Source: Acetobacteraceae bacterium
Lineage (GTDB): Bacteria > Pseudomonadota > Alphaproteobacteria > Acetobacterales > Acetobacteraceae
Direction of reading: 5' to 3'
NCBI GenBank assembly: GCA_039613835.1
Contig: CP154827.1
Span: forward strand, 1,024,501-1,088,500
Length of the DNA: 64,000 nt
The translations under genes were made by a program, and so were the position numbers. This document shows positions 9,800 to 18,946 of the stretch, piece after piece; the first letter of the stretch is position 1; every line of letters starts with the position of its first letter. The notes beneath the pieces are model-generated. The model saw only the letters and a list, made by a program, of their open reading frames with translations. It ran no database searches and was not told the origin of the DNA.

Positions 9800-10795
9800 T
9801 TACTTCTTCTCGACGTGACCACCGAAACCGAAGCGCATGGCCGATAAAACTTTCTCGGCAAAATTATTGCCGGAGCGTGAGCGGAACCGAGTGAAAAGCG
9901 ACGCCGTGATCACGGGCGCGGGAACGGATTCCTCAATCGCGGCCTCAATCGTCCAGCGCCCCTCACCAGAATCAGCAACTTCACCGGAAAATTCCGACAA
10001 AGAGCCGTTTTTCGCCAGAGCGTCAGCCGTCAGGTCAAGCAGCCATGAGGAGACGACACTGCCACGACGCCACACTTCAGCAATATCCGCCATATTGAGG
10101 TCGAAGCGCTGGTCTTCCGGCAGAACGTCGGAGCTCTTGGACTGCATAATGTCGAAGCCCTCTGCGAAAGCCTGCATCATGCCGTACTCAATGCCGTTAT
10201 GCACCATCTTGACGAAATGGCCGGAACCTGCGGGACCGCAATGCAGATACCCTTCCTCAGCGCGTGGGTCGAGGCCGTCACGGTCACGCCCCGTTGTGGG
10301 CACAACATCGCCTTTACCCGGCGCCAGGGCCTTCAGGATGAGGTCGATATGATCCGTTGAGTCCTTCGTGCCGCCGTACATCATGCAGTAACCGCGCTCA
10401 AGGCCCCAAACGCCGCCGGACGTGCCGACATCGACGTAGTGAATGCCCTTTTCGGCCAGCTGCTTCGCACGGCGCATATCGTCTTTGTAATAGGAGTTGC
10501 CGCCATCAATAATGATGTCGTCCTTGCCGAGCAGCCCATGAAGCTCCTGCACGCAGGCTTCGGTAATGTCACCGGCAGGAAGCATCACCCAGACGATTTT
10601 ACGCGCTGCCGTCAATTTGCTGACGACATCCGATACGCTGCTCGCCGGCTTGCCACGGCCGGATTCCGCCCGCTCCGCCGTGCGGGACACGGCTGCCTGA
10701 TTACGATCATAAAGGACGACGTCATGGCCGTGGCGCGTCAGACGCACCGCGATATTGCCACCCATCCGGCCCAGACCAATTATACCAATTTGCAT
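9800..10795 (-). CDS. gnd: 6-phosphogluconate dehydrogenase, decarboxylating (short type)
   Basis: It oxidatively decarboxylates 6-phosphogluconate to ribulose-5-phosphate. At 331 aa it is the short form, about 140 residues shorter than the E. coli Gnd type. It has the Rossmann motif [11 protein letters not shown], then [19 protein letters not shown] and the catalytic [15 protein letters not shown]. An aspartate follows beta-strand 2 (VVLYDRNQ), which in this fold usually favours NAD over NADP; that is inference. ATG at 10795 follows AAGAGA. It lies between tal-pgi and zwf, flanked by stem-loops. Confidence 0.93.
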   Translation of the reverse strand: MQIGIIGLGRMGGNIAVRLTRHGHDVVLYDRNQAAVSRTAERAESGRGKPASSVSDVVSKLTAARKIVWVMLPAGDITEACVQELHGLLGKDDIIIDGGNSYYKDDMRRAKQLAEKGIHYVDVGTSGGVWGLERGYCMMYGGTKDSTDHIDLILKALAPGKGDVVPTTGRDRDGLDPRAEEGYLHCGPAGSGHFVKMVHNGIEYGMMQAFAEGFDIMQSKSSDVLPEDQRFDLNMADIAEVWRRGSVVSSWLLDLTADALAKNGSLSEFSGEVADSGEGRWTIEAAIEESVPAPVITASLFTRFRSRSGNNFAEKVLSAMRFGFGGHVEKK

Positions 10796-10839
10796 TCTCT
10801 TAAACCTTCAACACGTTACGAAAACGTGATTTCTCTTTG

Positions 10840-10867
10840 GAGAAACGGCCCGATGGAGGTCGGGCCG
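10840..10867 (-). terminator. Stem-loop/attenuator between tal-pgi and gnd
   Basis: A perfect 8-bp stem (10846-10853 with 10860-10867, CGGCCCGA/TCGGGCCG) is followed on the minus strand by TTTCTCC. It lies directly after the tal-pgi stop. It could terminate part of the transcripts, lowering gnd/zwf relative to tal-pgi. Confidence 0.55.
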
Positions 10868-10875
10868 CATTCACA

Positions 10876-13743
10876 TTACAACGCTTTGCTGATCGCCTCC
10901 GCGAGCGCCTTCAGACCGGCCTCCAGCGGCCCACTTATGTGGATACGCAAGGCACGGCGGCCGCGTTCGGACAGCACGTTGAAATCACCGCGTGCCTGCG
11001 CTGCCTTGACGACACCGAAAGTGAATTTTTCACCCGGCACGGGAAGATCAGCGTGATCTTCAGCCGTGATCTGCAGGAAGACACCGCTATCCGGGCCGCC
11101 TTTATAAGCCTGCCCCGTCGAATGCAGGAAGCGGGGGCCAAACTCGGCAGCCGTCGCCACTTTAAGGTGATCACGCAGCGTCAGCCGCACATCCTGAATC
11201 CAGGCCCGTGTCTTTTTATCACGCGCGATATAGGCAAGCAAGCCGATATAATCGCCTGCTTTGACCCGACCGAAGAAGGCCTTGAGGATCGTCCCCACAT
11301 CGTGACCCGCCAAAGCTTTGGCGTTGAACGCATCCGCATAGAAGGCAAAAGCGCCATCTTTCGCGAAAGCTGTCTCATCCGGCAATTTGCCCGTTTCATT
11401 GAAAGCGTTCGTGAGCTTCTTCGTCTCAACCTTGCTGAATTCAACATCCGGTTGGTCAAACGGGTCAATACCGAGCACGGAGCTCGCGACTGCCGTTGCA
11501 AACTCCCAATGGAAGAAAGCCTGCGCGACCGCCATTTTATCCGCGAGGTCGATGGTGATGACGGGGTGACCCGCCTCAGTAAGCGCCTTGATCGCCTTAT
11601 CCTGCGCCGCCGAAGCCCTATCGCTTAAGCGGAGATAGGCGAAGACGCGATCCTTCCCGTAAACATCGGGGCCACCAAGCATCTCATCATCAATCGGCAC
11701 GAGACCCGTGCCCTTCTTGCCCGTTGACTCGGCGATGAGCTGCTCCAGCCAGGCACCAAGATCATAAATCTCCGGTGAGGCTATAATCGTGACTTTATCC
11801 TGCTTGTGACGCGTTGCCGCGGCACCAAGGATGGCGCCAAGCTGGAAGGCCTCATTTTGCACTGGCGGGTTGCTCGCAGCGGCGGATTTAACAGCATGGA
11901 GGGCTGAACGCAAGAAGGCGTTGACATCAAGCCCACTCGCCGCCGCCGGAACCAGCCCGAAATTCGAGAGAACGGAGAAACGCCCCCCAATCTGCTTTTC
12001 GCCATAGAAGATCTTCCAGAAAAGATCTTTCTTCGCGACTTCCTCCATGTGGGAGCCCGGATCGGTCACCGCGACGAAATGTGCGCTAGGTGCCTTGCCG
12101 AGAGCCTTCTCCGCCGCGGCGAAGAAATAGGCTTTCAGGATATTCGGCTCCAGCGTCCCACCGGATTTGGAGGACACGATGAACAATGTTTTCTTGAGAT
12201 CAACCGCGTTTTCAAACGCTTTGATCTGCTGCGGGTCCGTACTATCGAGGACATGCAGTTTCGGGAAATTGGCGTGACGGCCAAATGTCTCGGCGATCAC
12301 TTCCGGCCCGAGGCTTGACCCGCCCATACCGAGGAGAAGCACATCGGTGAAGCCCCGTGCCCGCACATCATGCGCGAAAGCTTCAAGCTCTACTGCGTGC
12401 GCAAGACGCTCCTCAACAATATCGAGCCATTTGAGCCATTTTGCTTCCTCACCGCCCGTCCAGACAGACGGATCACGCGCCCACAGCTTGCGAAGCTTGC
12501 CTGCTTTACGCCAGTCTTCGGTGATTTCCGTGACATCTTTTTTCAGCGCTTCAGGAAGTTGAACGGATTGTTTCAACACCTTGTTACCGAGCATCGCCTT
12601 CTGCTTCTGCGCAACAGCGCCGAGCAGCTTATCGAAAGCGTCACAGAAAGAGGCACAGCCTTCCGTCACGAGTGTTTCCGTCACCGCATCAAGGTTCAGG
12701 CCGAGACGCTTCTGCTCATCCATCACATGGCGAGCAGCATCGACATCTTCCGTGAGGCTCGCGCGCAGTTTGCCATGGTCACGGAAAGCGTCAAATGTGG
12801 CGGGCGGAATGGTATTGACCGTTTCCTTGCCAATCAGTTCATCAACGTAAAGCACGTCAGAATAAGCTTTGTCTTTCGTGCCTGTCGACGCCCAGAGCAA
12901 ACGCTGAGGCTGCGCCCCCGCCGCGGCAAGCTTCTGCCAGCGCGGTGATTTGATGACCTCAAGATAATGCTGATATGCCATTTTCGCATTGGCGATTGCC
13001 ACTTTGCCGCGCAGCGCCTTGAGGGCCTCGGCATCTTTATCGCCTTCCTTGACGCGACGATCAATCTCAGCGTCAATTTTGCCGTCAATACGGCTGACGA
13101 AGAAGGACGCAACGCTGGCGATCTTATCAATCGACTCACCGCGCGCACGACAGGTTTCCAACCCTTTAAGATAGGCTTCCAGCACATCCTTATAGGCGGC
13201 GAAGGAGAAGAGCAGCGTGACATTGACGCTGATCCCTTCCGACGTCACCTGCTGAAAAGCAGGGACGCCCTCACGCGTGCCGGGGATTTTGATCATCAGA
13301 TTTTCGCACCCGACCTCACGCCATAGGCGGCGGGCTTCGCCAGCGGTCGCGTCCGTCTCAAATGCAAGGTAAGGCGATACTTCGAGGCTGACATAACCAT
13401 CACGGCCCTTGGTCGCTTCGAAAACCGGATGCATCACGTCGGCTGTCGCGCGAATATCCGTGATGGCGAGTTTCTCATAGAGCTCTCCGGGGGAGAGAAT
13501 CTCGTCAGCAAGCAATTCCTTGATCTGCGCGTCATAATCTGAGCCGTAGCCCATCGCTTTTTCAAAAATTGCAGGGTTCGACGTGACACCCTTAAGTCCA
13601 TCTTCGTCAACGAGTTTTTTCAAGCTGCCGTCTGCGGTGAACGAACGCTGGATGAAATCAAGCCACGGGGATTGGCCAAAATCCGCCATCCCTCGCAATA
13701 CATTTGCGACTTTCCCCGCGTTAGGCTTTTGTTCGACGCCCAT
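10876..13743 (-). CDS. tal-pgi: Bifunctional transaldolase / glucose-6-phosphate isomerase
   Basis: A 955-aa fusion. Residues 1 to about 370 form transaldolase (GVTSNPAIFEKAM; Schiff-base lysine near residue 152 in MIKIPGT; SEGISVNVTLLFS). Residues of about 400-955 form phosphoglucose isomerase (LLLGMGGSSLGPEV, VSSKSGGTLEPN). The N-terminal half transfers a dihydroxyacetone unit between sugar phosphates; the C-terminal half interconverts glucose-6-P and fructose-6-P. The fusion is known from acetic acid bacteria and would recycle the fructose-6-P made by transaldolase straight to glucose-6-P for Zwf. The ATG at 13743 is preceded by a strong AGGAGG. The long frame is clean, without a single break. 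Confidence 0.95.
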   Translation of the reverse strand: MGVEQKPNAGKVANVLRGMADFGQSPWLDFIQRSFTADGSLKKLVDEDGLKGVTSNPAIFEKAMGYGSDYDAQIKELLADEILSPGELYEKLAITDIRATADVMHPVFEATKGRDGYVSLEVSPYLAFETDATAGEARRLWREVGCENLMIKIPGTREGVPAFQQVTSEGISVNVTLLFSFAAYKDVLEAYLKGLETCRARGESIDKIASVASFFVSRIDGKIDAEIDRRVKEGDKDAEALKALRGKVAIANAKMAYQHYLEVIKSPRWQKLAAAGAQPQRLLWASTGTKDKAYSDVLYVDELIGKETVNTIPPATFDAFRDHGKLRASLTEDVDAARHVMDEQKRLGLNLDAVTETLVTEGCASFCDAFDKLLGAVAQKQKAMLGNKVLKQSVQLPEALKKDVTEITEDWRKAGKLRKLWARDPSVWTGGEEAKWLKWLDIVEERLAHAVELEAFAHDVRARGFTDVLLLGMGGSSLGPEVIAETFGRHANFPKLHVLDSTDPQQIKAFENAVDLKKTLFIVSSKSGGTLEPNILKAYFFAAAEKALGKAPSAHFVAVTDPGSHMEEVAKKDLFWKIFYGEKQIGGRFSVLSNFGLVPAAASGLDVNAFLRSALHAVKSAAASNPPVQNEAFQLGAILGAAATRHKQDKVTIIASPEIYDLGAWLEQLIAESTGKKGTGLVPIDDEMLGGPDVYGKDRVFAYLRLSDRASAAQDKAIKALTEAGHPVITIDLADKMAVAQAFFHWEFATAVASSVLGIDPFDQPDVEFSKVETKKLTNAFNETGKLPDETAFAKDGAFAFYADAFNAKALAGHDVGTILKAFFGRVKAGDYIGLLAYIARDKKTRAWIQDVRLTLRDHLKVATAAEFGPRFLHSTGQAYKGGPDSGVFLQITAEDHADLPVPGEKFTFGVVKAAQARGDFNVLSERGRRALRIHISGPLEAGLKALAEAISKAL

Positions 13744-13830
13744 GACGTCCTCCTCTCATCATACCATCACCTTGGCATCCACGGTTCCACCGCAGCGAAA
13801 CAAGTTTCGGAACCGCAATGCAAGGCGTAA

Positions 13831-13868
13831 CAAAAAATGAGGGCCTCGTCAGTCTTCTGCCGAGGCCC
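13831..13868 (-). terminator. Intrinsic terminator after tkt
   Basis: An 8-bp perfect stem (13841-13848 with 13861-13868, GGGCCTCG/CGAGGCCC) is followed on the minus strand by TCATTTTTTG. It lies 11 nt past the tkt stop and 90 nt before the tal-pgi start, so tkt may be partly uncoupled from the rest of the cluster. Confidence 0.75.
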
Positions 13869-13878
13869 AAGCAAAGTC

Positions 13879-15999
13879 TTACTTCCGTTTAGACTGTTTG
13901 AGGGCAGCCTCGTAAACCTTTTCAGGCGTGAAGCCAAATTTGGTCAGTAGCGCGCTGAGCGGGGCTGAAGCGCCAAAGCTGTTCATGGCGATGATATCGC
14001 CACCCAGCCCTGCATACCGGTCCCACCCGAAAGCAGCCGCCTGCTCAACAGCAACACGTCCCTTAACATCAGGAGGTAATACGCTGTCTTTATAAGCCTG
14101 ATCCTGCTCTTCAAACAAGTCGAATGACGGGAAGGAGACGACGCGGACCTTGACGCCCTCCGCAATCAGCTTCTCATAGACCTCAACAACCAGGCCCACT
14201 TCCGACCCGGACGCCATCAGGATCACATCCGGTTTCGACCCGCAACATGCCAGGACATAAGCACCCTTCGAGAGATTTTCCGCAGGCGCATATTTGCTGC
14301 GATCAATCGTCGGCAGGTTCTGACGGCTCAGGATTAGCACGGCCGGCTTCTCCGTCAGCGGCATGATCGTGCGCCAGGCCGCGTCCACTTCATTGGCATC
14401 GGCAGGCCGGATCGTCATCAGGCCCGGCGTTGCGCGCAACTGGGCGAGCTGCTCAATCGGCTGGTGCGTCGAACCGTCTTCACCAACACCGATGGAGTCA
14501 TGGGTGAAGATGTAGATCACCGGCAGCTCCATGATGGCGGAGAGACGGATTGGTGCCTTCATGTAGTCAGAGAAGATCAGGAAGCCTGAGCAATAAGGAC
14601 GGATGCCGGAAAGGGCGATACCATTGCAGATGGCGCCCATCGCATGTTCACGCACACCGAAATGAAGGTTGCGGCCCGCATAGCTGCCATTCCATTGCGC
14701 TGGCTGGAAGCTCCCTGCCCCATCAAATGTCAGATTCGTCTTGGTGGAAGGGGAGAGATCGGCGGAACCACCGATCATCCAGGGCACGTTTTTCGCGATG
14801 GCGTTGATGACCTTACCAGAGCTGGCGCGTGAGGCAACACCCTTGGGATCCGCTTCCCATTTCGGGAGATCCTTATCCCAATCTTTCGGCAGACGATGCT
14901 CAAAAATCGCCTTGAGCTGCTCAGCCTCATCCGGATATTTCGCCGTATATTCAGCAAATTTCTTCGTCCAGGCTGCGTAGGCTTCTGCACCGCGCTTGCC
15001 AAGACCCTGCTTGAAATGGTCCTGCACGCCATCGGGCACATAGAAAGGCTCCGTTGACGGCCAGCCATAGGCTTTTTTGGCACCGGCAATTTCTTCCGCA
15101 CCGAGGGGCTCACCGTGGGCCGCCGCCGTGCCCGCCTTTTTAGGGGCGCCGTAACCAATGACCGTCTTGAGGATGATCAGACTGGGGCAATCCTTGACTT
15201 GACGCGCGGCCTCAAGCGCCTTGCGGATGGCGTTGACATCATTCGCGTCGCTGAGAGTCTGGACATGCCATTTGTAACCCTCGAAGCGTTTGCCTACATC
15301 TTCCGTAAACGTGATTTCCGTCGAGCCTTCAATGGAGATCTGGTTGCTGTCATAAAGCCAGATCAGATTACCAAGGCCAAGATGACCGGCTGTTGACGCC
15401 GCTTCGGAGGCAACACCCTCCATCATATCGCCATCGCCGCAGAACGTATAGACGTAATGGCTGAAAAGATCCTCAAAGCCGGGACGGCCGTGCGTCGCCT
15501 GAATGTGTTTCTCAGCAATCGCCATACCGACGGAATTACCGCAGCCCTGTCCCAGCGGACCGGTCGTGGTTTCAACGCCTGACGTGAAGCGATATTCCGG
15601 ATGGCCCGGCGTTTTGGAATTGAGCTGACGGAACTGCTCAATATCCTTGACGGTCAGAGACGGGCGATCAACCACCTTGCCATGCGCGACATCACGAATG
15701 CCGGTCAGGAAGATGGTTGAGTAAAGCAGAACGGAAGCATGGCCGATTGACAGGACAAAACGGTCCCGCGCAGGCCAAAGCGGTTGCTGGGGGTCGTATT
15801 TGAGTTCATGCTGCCAAAGGGCATACATTGCCGGGGCGAGTGCCATGGCCGTGCCGGGATGGCCGGAATTGGCTTTCTGGACGGCATCCATGGAGAGGGT
15901 TCGGATGGTGTTGATCGTCAGCTGCGCGATATCACCTGAACCGGCGCCGCCGGAGCCCGCCTGCGCGTTGTACGCGACTTGGTTACTTAAAGAACGCAT
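13879..15999 (-). CDS. tkt: Transketolase
   Basis: Thiamine-diphosphate enzyme moving two-carbon units among pentose-phosphate sugars. About 706 aa, the normal length. The first domain has ANSGHPGTAMALAP and the ThDP/metal motif GDGDMMEGV. The pyrimidine domain has HDSIGVGEDGSTHQP. A glycine-rich N-terminal tail (QAGSGGAGSGD) precedes the core. The ATG at 15999 is supported by GGAGG about 10 nt upstream; the in-frame TTG at 16002 is less likely. It heads the minus-strand cluster, with its promoter in the 16.0-16.5 kb spacer. Confidence 0.96.
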   Translation of the reverse strand: MRSLSNQVAYNAQAGSGGAGSGDIAQLTINTIRTLSMDAVQKANSGHPGTAMALAPAMYALWQHELKYDPQQPLWPARDRFVLSIGHASVLLYSTIFLTGIRDVAHGKVVDRPSLTVKDIEQFRQLNSKTPGHPEYRFTSGVETTTGPLGQGCGNSVGMAIAEKHIQATHGRPGFEDLFSHYVYTFCGDGDMMEGVASEAASTAGHLGLGNLIWLYDSNQISIEGSTEITFTEDVGKRFEGYKWHVQTLSDANDVNAIRKALEAARQVKDCPSLIILKTVIGYGAPKKAGTAAAHGEPLGAEEIAGAKKAYGWPSTEPFYVPDGVQDHFKQGLGKRGAEAYAAWTKKFAEYTAKYPDEAEQLKAIFEHRLPKDWDKDLPKWEADPKGVASRASSGKVINAIAKNVPWMIGGSADLSPSTKTNLTFDGAGSFQPAQWNGSYAGRNLHFGVREHAMGAICNGIALSGIRPYCSGFLIFSDYMKAPIRLSAIMELPVIYIFTHDSIGVGEDGSTHQPIEQLAQLRATPGLMTIRPADANEVDAAWRTIMPLTEKPAVLILSRQNLPTIDRSKYAPAENLSKGAYVLACCGSKPDVILMASGSEVGLVVEVYEKLIAEGVKVRVVSFPSFDLFEEQDQAYKDSVLPPDVKGRVAVEQAAAFGWDRYAGLGGDIIAMNSFGASAPLSALLTKFGFTPEKVYEAALKQSKRK

Positions 16000-16510
16000 C
16001 AAAAACTAACCTCCAATTTCTCATCATCTCGTTGAACCGACAGACAGGACACAGCAATCGGCTCGACGCTGTAGCGCAGCGATATGGCGACTCCAACCCG
16101 ACAGAAAATCACACATATTTTGCACAGAATTTTCAGATAGGGTTTTAGGACGCTTCGGCCGGAACGCAAGAGCGTGGCCTAAAAAAACATATCTTCACTC
16201 AGCTCTCTAAGAGAGGCCCCGCGTCACAGCCGCTAACCTACGGCATAAAAAGTGGATTTTGCACTTAAACCGGAGCATTCATGACGGTTTCGTCACGAGA
16301 TAAACATTTTGTGATTTTGCCCCGTCGAGACGGCTCAGAGCGAAATATAGTGCATTAAACGCCATTTTAAAGGCTGGCCGTACCGGAAAAACCTTCGTAG
16401 TAAGGAAAATTGGTGCAAGATTTCCCATAAAAGTTGTGATTGCGGGGTTGAATGATGCATCGTTTACGCCGCAATCGACGATGATGAAACATGATGGACA
16501 GGGCAGCGCA
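16000..16510. promoter_or_regulatory. Divergent spacer between tkt and the ankyrin gene
   Basis: About 500 bases without a convincing gene. The part next to tkt holds its Shine-Dalgarno (GGAGG at about 16006-16011). The middle is mixed, with AT-rich stretches suited to divergent promoters. I see no clear operator or riboswitch. An in-frame GTG at 16436 could extend the ankyrin gene leftward by 25 codons. Confidence 0.4.
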
Positions 16511-17038
16511 ATGCGCGAAAAAGATTCTGAAGGTCACTTGACTGACGAGCAGATTGCCGCGCTATTTCTCGATGCTGCGCGTGAGGGTGACCTGAACACC
16601 ATCAAACAATTTATCGATGCCGGTATGGAGATCGACGCGGCGGATAGTCGCGGACACACAGCGTTGATCGTTGCGACTTATAAAAACCGTTACGATGCGG
16701 CGGTGCTTTTGCGGCATCATGGCGCCAAGGTGGATGCTGAAGACAGGAAAGGCGCGACTGCCTTAAGCGGGATCGCCTTTAAGGGGCATGAGCGCGTGGC
16801 GCGCCTGCTGCTTGAGCATGGTGCGAAAATCGACCATCAAAACCATCTGGGCCGAACACCTTTAATGTTCGCCTTGATGTTTGAGCGCCATGATATCGTC
16901 AAACTTCTCCTCGAACATGGCGCTGATCTCGACCTTAAAGATGTGGACGGCGTCTGCGCGCGTGACCTCGCCCATTCACGGACTGAACTGACCCGGACAG
17001 ATGAACGGGATTTCCGTTCCGAAACGGATCGGACGTAA
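16511..17038 (+). CDS. Ankyrin-repeat protein
   Basis: A small ankyrin protein of about 175 aa with no signal peptide. After a short acidic helix (EQIAALFLDAAREGD) there are about four ankyrin repeats: GHTALIVATYKNRYDAAVLL, GATALSGIAFKGHERVARLL, GRTPLMFALMFERHDIVKLL and a degenerate last one. Ankyrin repeats mediate protein-protein contacts; the partner is unknown. I prefer the ATG at 16511 (MREKDSEG) because a GGACAGG precedes it. ATG 16481 and GTG 16436 are in frame. The stop lies 4 nt before the hisC start, so the two were probably co-transcribed. Confidence 0.8.
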   Translation: MREKDSEGHLTDEQIAALFLDAAREGDLNTIKQFIDAGMEIDAADSRGHTALIVATYKNRYDAAVLLRHHGAKVDAEDRKGATALSGIAFKGHERVARLLLEHGAKIDHQNHLGRTPLMFALMFERHDIVKLLLEHGADLDLKDVDGVCARDLAHSRTELTRTDERDFRSETDRT

Positions 17039-17042
17039 CGTG

Positions 17043-18112
17043 ATGAACCCTTATTGGAGCCCCCTCGTCCATCAATTGGACCCTTATATTCCGGGAGAAC
17101 AGAGTCAGGAAGCGGATTTGGTCAAGCTCAACACGAACGAGCTGCCCTTCCCGCCGTCGCCTGCCGCACGTGACGCCTTGCGCGCGGCATGTGACGATGA
17201 TCTGCGCCTTTATCCTGACCCGACAGCCGCAGCTTTAAGGAAGTCGATTGCCCGGCTTTACGGGTGTGAAACGGAGAATGTTTTTATTGGAAACGGGTCG
17301 GATGAGGTGTTGGGCCATGCTTTTAGAGCCTTGATGTAGGAGGATCGGCCCATCCTCTTCGCGGATGTCACTTACGGTTTTTATCCCTTTTATTGCCATT
17401 TATTCGACCTGACCTATCAACATGTCCCGCTGACTGATGATTTCACAATTAACGTCGATGACTATCTTGAGCAGCCCGCTGGCGGGATTGTCATCGCCAA
17501 TCCGAATGCCAATACCGGCCTTGCCCTCCCCCGCCGGGAGATTGAGCGTCTTGTCAGTGCAAGGCGGGATTGTGTGGTGCTGATTGATGAGGCCTATGTC
17601 GATTTCGGGACGGAGAGCGCCGCGCGCCTCGTCAGCGATCATCCCAACCTCATCGTCGTGCAGACTTTGTCCAAAAGTCGGGGACTTGCCGGGCTGCGTG
17701 TCGGCTTCGCCTTGGCGCACCCGAAGCTGATTGAAGGACTGACCCGCGTCAAGGACAGCTTCAACTCCTACCCCCTCTCCCGCATCGCGCAGTCCGGCGC
17801 CATTGCCACCATTGAGGATACGGCGTGGCTGAAGGAGACTATGCACCAGATAAAGCAATTGCGGCAGGATCGTGAACCCGCGCGCTTGAGGCGCGGGGGT
17901 TCACGATCCTGCCCTCTCAAGCGAATTTCATCGCGGCGCGCCACACGAATATGCGCGCCGGTGAATTGACGCGTCATCTGAGGAAAGAAAATATCCTGGT
18001 GCGCCATATGGAGACGCAGCGCATATCCGATTGGATCCGCATCACCATTGGCTCAGAATCGCAGCATCAACGCCTTCTGACGGCCCTTGACCGTCTTCTC
18101 CAAACCGATTGA
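17043..18112 (+). pseudogene. hisC: Histidinol-phosphate aminotransferase, broken
   Basis: HisC is a PLP enzyme of histidine biosynthesis. The frame opens at ATG 17043 with the family N-terminus (KLNTNELPFPPSP, RLYGCETENVFIGNGSDEV). An in-frame TAG at 17337-17339 interrupts it, after which the same frame continues perfectly (ILFADVTYGFYPFY, VVLIDEAYVDFG, TLSKSRGLAGLRVG with the PLP lysine). A second lesion at about 17870-17913 coincides with an inverted repeat and shifts the frame. The native C-terminus (TILPSQANFIAARHTN ... QTD) resumes in another frame and ends at 18112. With both lesions real, histidine would have to come from elsewhere unless a second aminotransferase exists. Confidence 0.9.
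17863..17913. repeat. Inverted repeat at the hisC frame break
   Basis: The arms 17863-17883 and 17891-17913 are reverse complements: 15 nt perfect (GGCAGGATCGTGAAC), then CCCGCGC with a 2-nt bulge, around a 7-nt spacer. The right arm encodes native HisC (GFTILP), so the left arm looks like an inverted copy written over it. The reading frame shifts exactly here. Confidence 0.8.
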
Positions 18113-18169
18113 AATGTCCTTAGTTTGGGGATAGTCAGGCTGTAAAGTGGGAGGAGATCGCCTGTAATA

Positions 18170-18568
18170 TCAGACAGATTGCGGGAGGCGTGAAGGCGTC
18201 ACCTGACGCTCAACATCCGCCTCCTCCATAGCGGCAGAAGCTGTTTCCAAGGCTGTGAGGGCGTAAAGCATGTCGATCCGCGCCCGCCCCTCGAGACGTC
18301 GCGCCTCTGACACAGCCCGGCGTGCCTGCGGAAGCCAACTCATAAATTGCTCAACTTCAACATCATCCATGGAAAGCGCGAGGACTTCATATTCTTCCTC
18401 ATAGATCGCACGCTCAACGCGCGTGCGCTCAGAGCGGAGCCTTTCCTCCCGCTCACACGTGGCCAGGGCATTTGAGCGCGCCAGATTGCGCTCGCTCTTT
18501 CGCAAGATGCTGAGCTGCCGGAGGGAGATCTCCTCCGACGGCATGTCATATATAGAATGCATCGTCAC
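18170..18568 (-). CDS. Small helical protein, FliJ-like
   Basis: A 132-aa protein, almost wholly charged helix (LRQLSILRKSERNLARSNAL; EREERLRSERTRVERAIYEE), with no signal peptide or membrane segment. Length, coiled-coil character and position divergent from a ctrA gene resemble FliJ, the flagellar export-gate chaperone often found near fliI and ctrA in alphaproteobacteria. No diagnostic motif exists for this poorly conserved family, and no other flagellar gene is in the window, so the call is tentative. ATG starts at 18568 or 18562. It appears intact. Confidence 0.45.
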   Translation of the reverse strand: MTMHSIYDMPSEEISLRQLSILRKSERNLARSNALATCEREERLRSERTRVERAIYEEEYEVLALSMDDVEVEQFMSWLPQARRAVSEARRLEGRARIDMLYALTALETASAAMEEADVERQVTPSRLPQSV

Positions 18569-18946
18569 CTAAGCCCGATTCCTCGCTGAACAATGTTCCC
18601 GCTTCGTTATCCGACGCTGCAAGTTATCCGAAAAGATTATTTTTAAAAACTTCTTTCTTAATCCGGACCTTTATAACGTCCAAAACGTTAAGTTAAACTA
18701 AACGGGCTGATATTGTCGCCCTTTCAAATCTTAGCGTAACGTGCTCATTCTGCAACACTAAGTTGAAGTTTAGTAAAAGTTTCAGCCTATTTTTTGTTGT
18801 TAATCAATGGTTTCCCTTGAAAATTTACGTTCTCCTTAACTATTACTTAGCAATGGGAAAAAATTTTTCACATTGAAGGCGTAATTGACTTGTCCTTATC
18901 AACCCTAGGTAGTAATAAAAATTTATCAGATGTGGAGAATGAAAAC
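18569..18946 (+). promoter_or_regulatory. AT-rich ctrA promoter region with a CtrA-like box
   Basis: This spacer is much richer in A and T than its neighbours and holds no gene. TTAA-N7-TTAG at 18836-18850 matches the CtrA consensus TTAA-N7-TTAA at seven of eight fixed positions and sits about 97 nt before the ctrA ATG, suggesting autoregulation. Further TTAA clusters occur at about 18688-18698 and 18810. This is sequence inference only. Confidence 0.5.
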
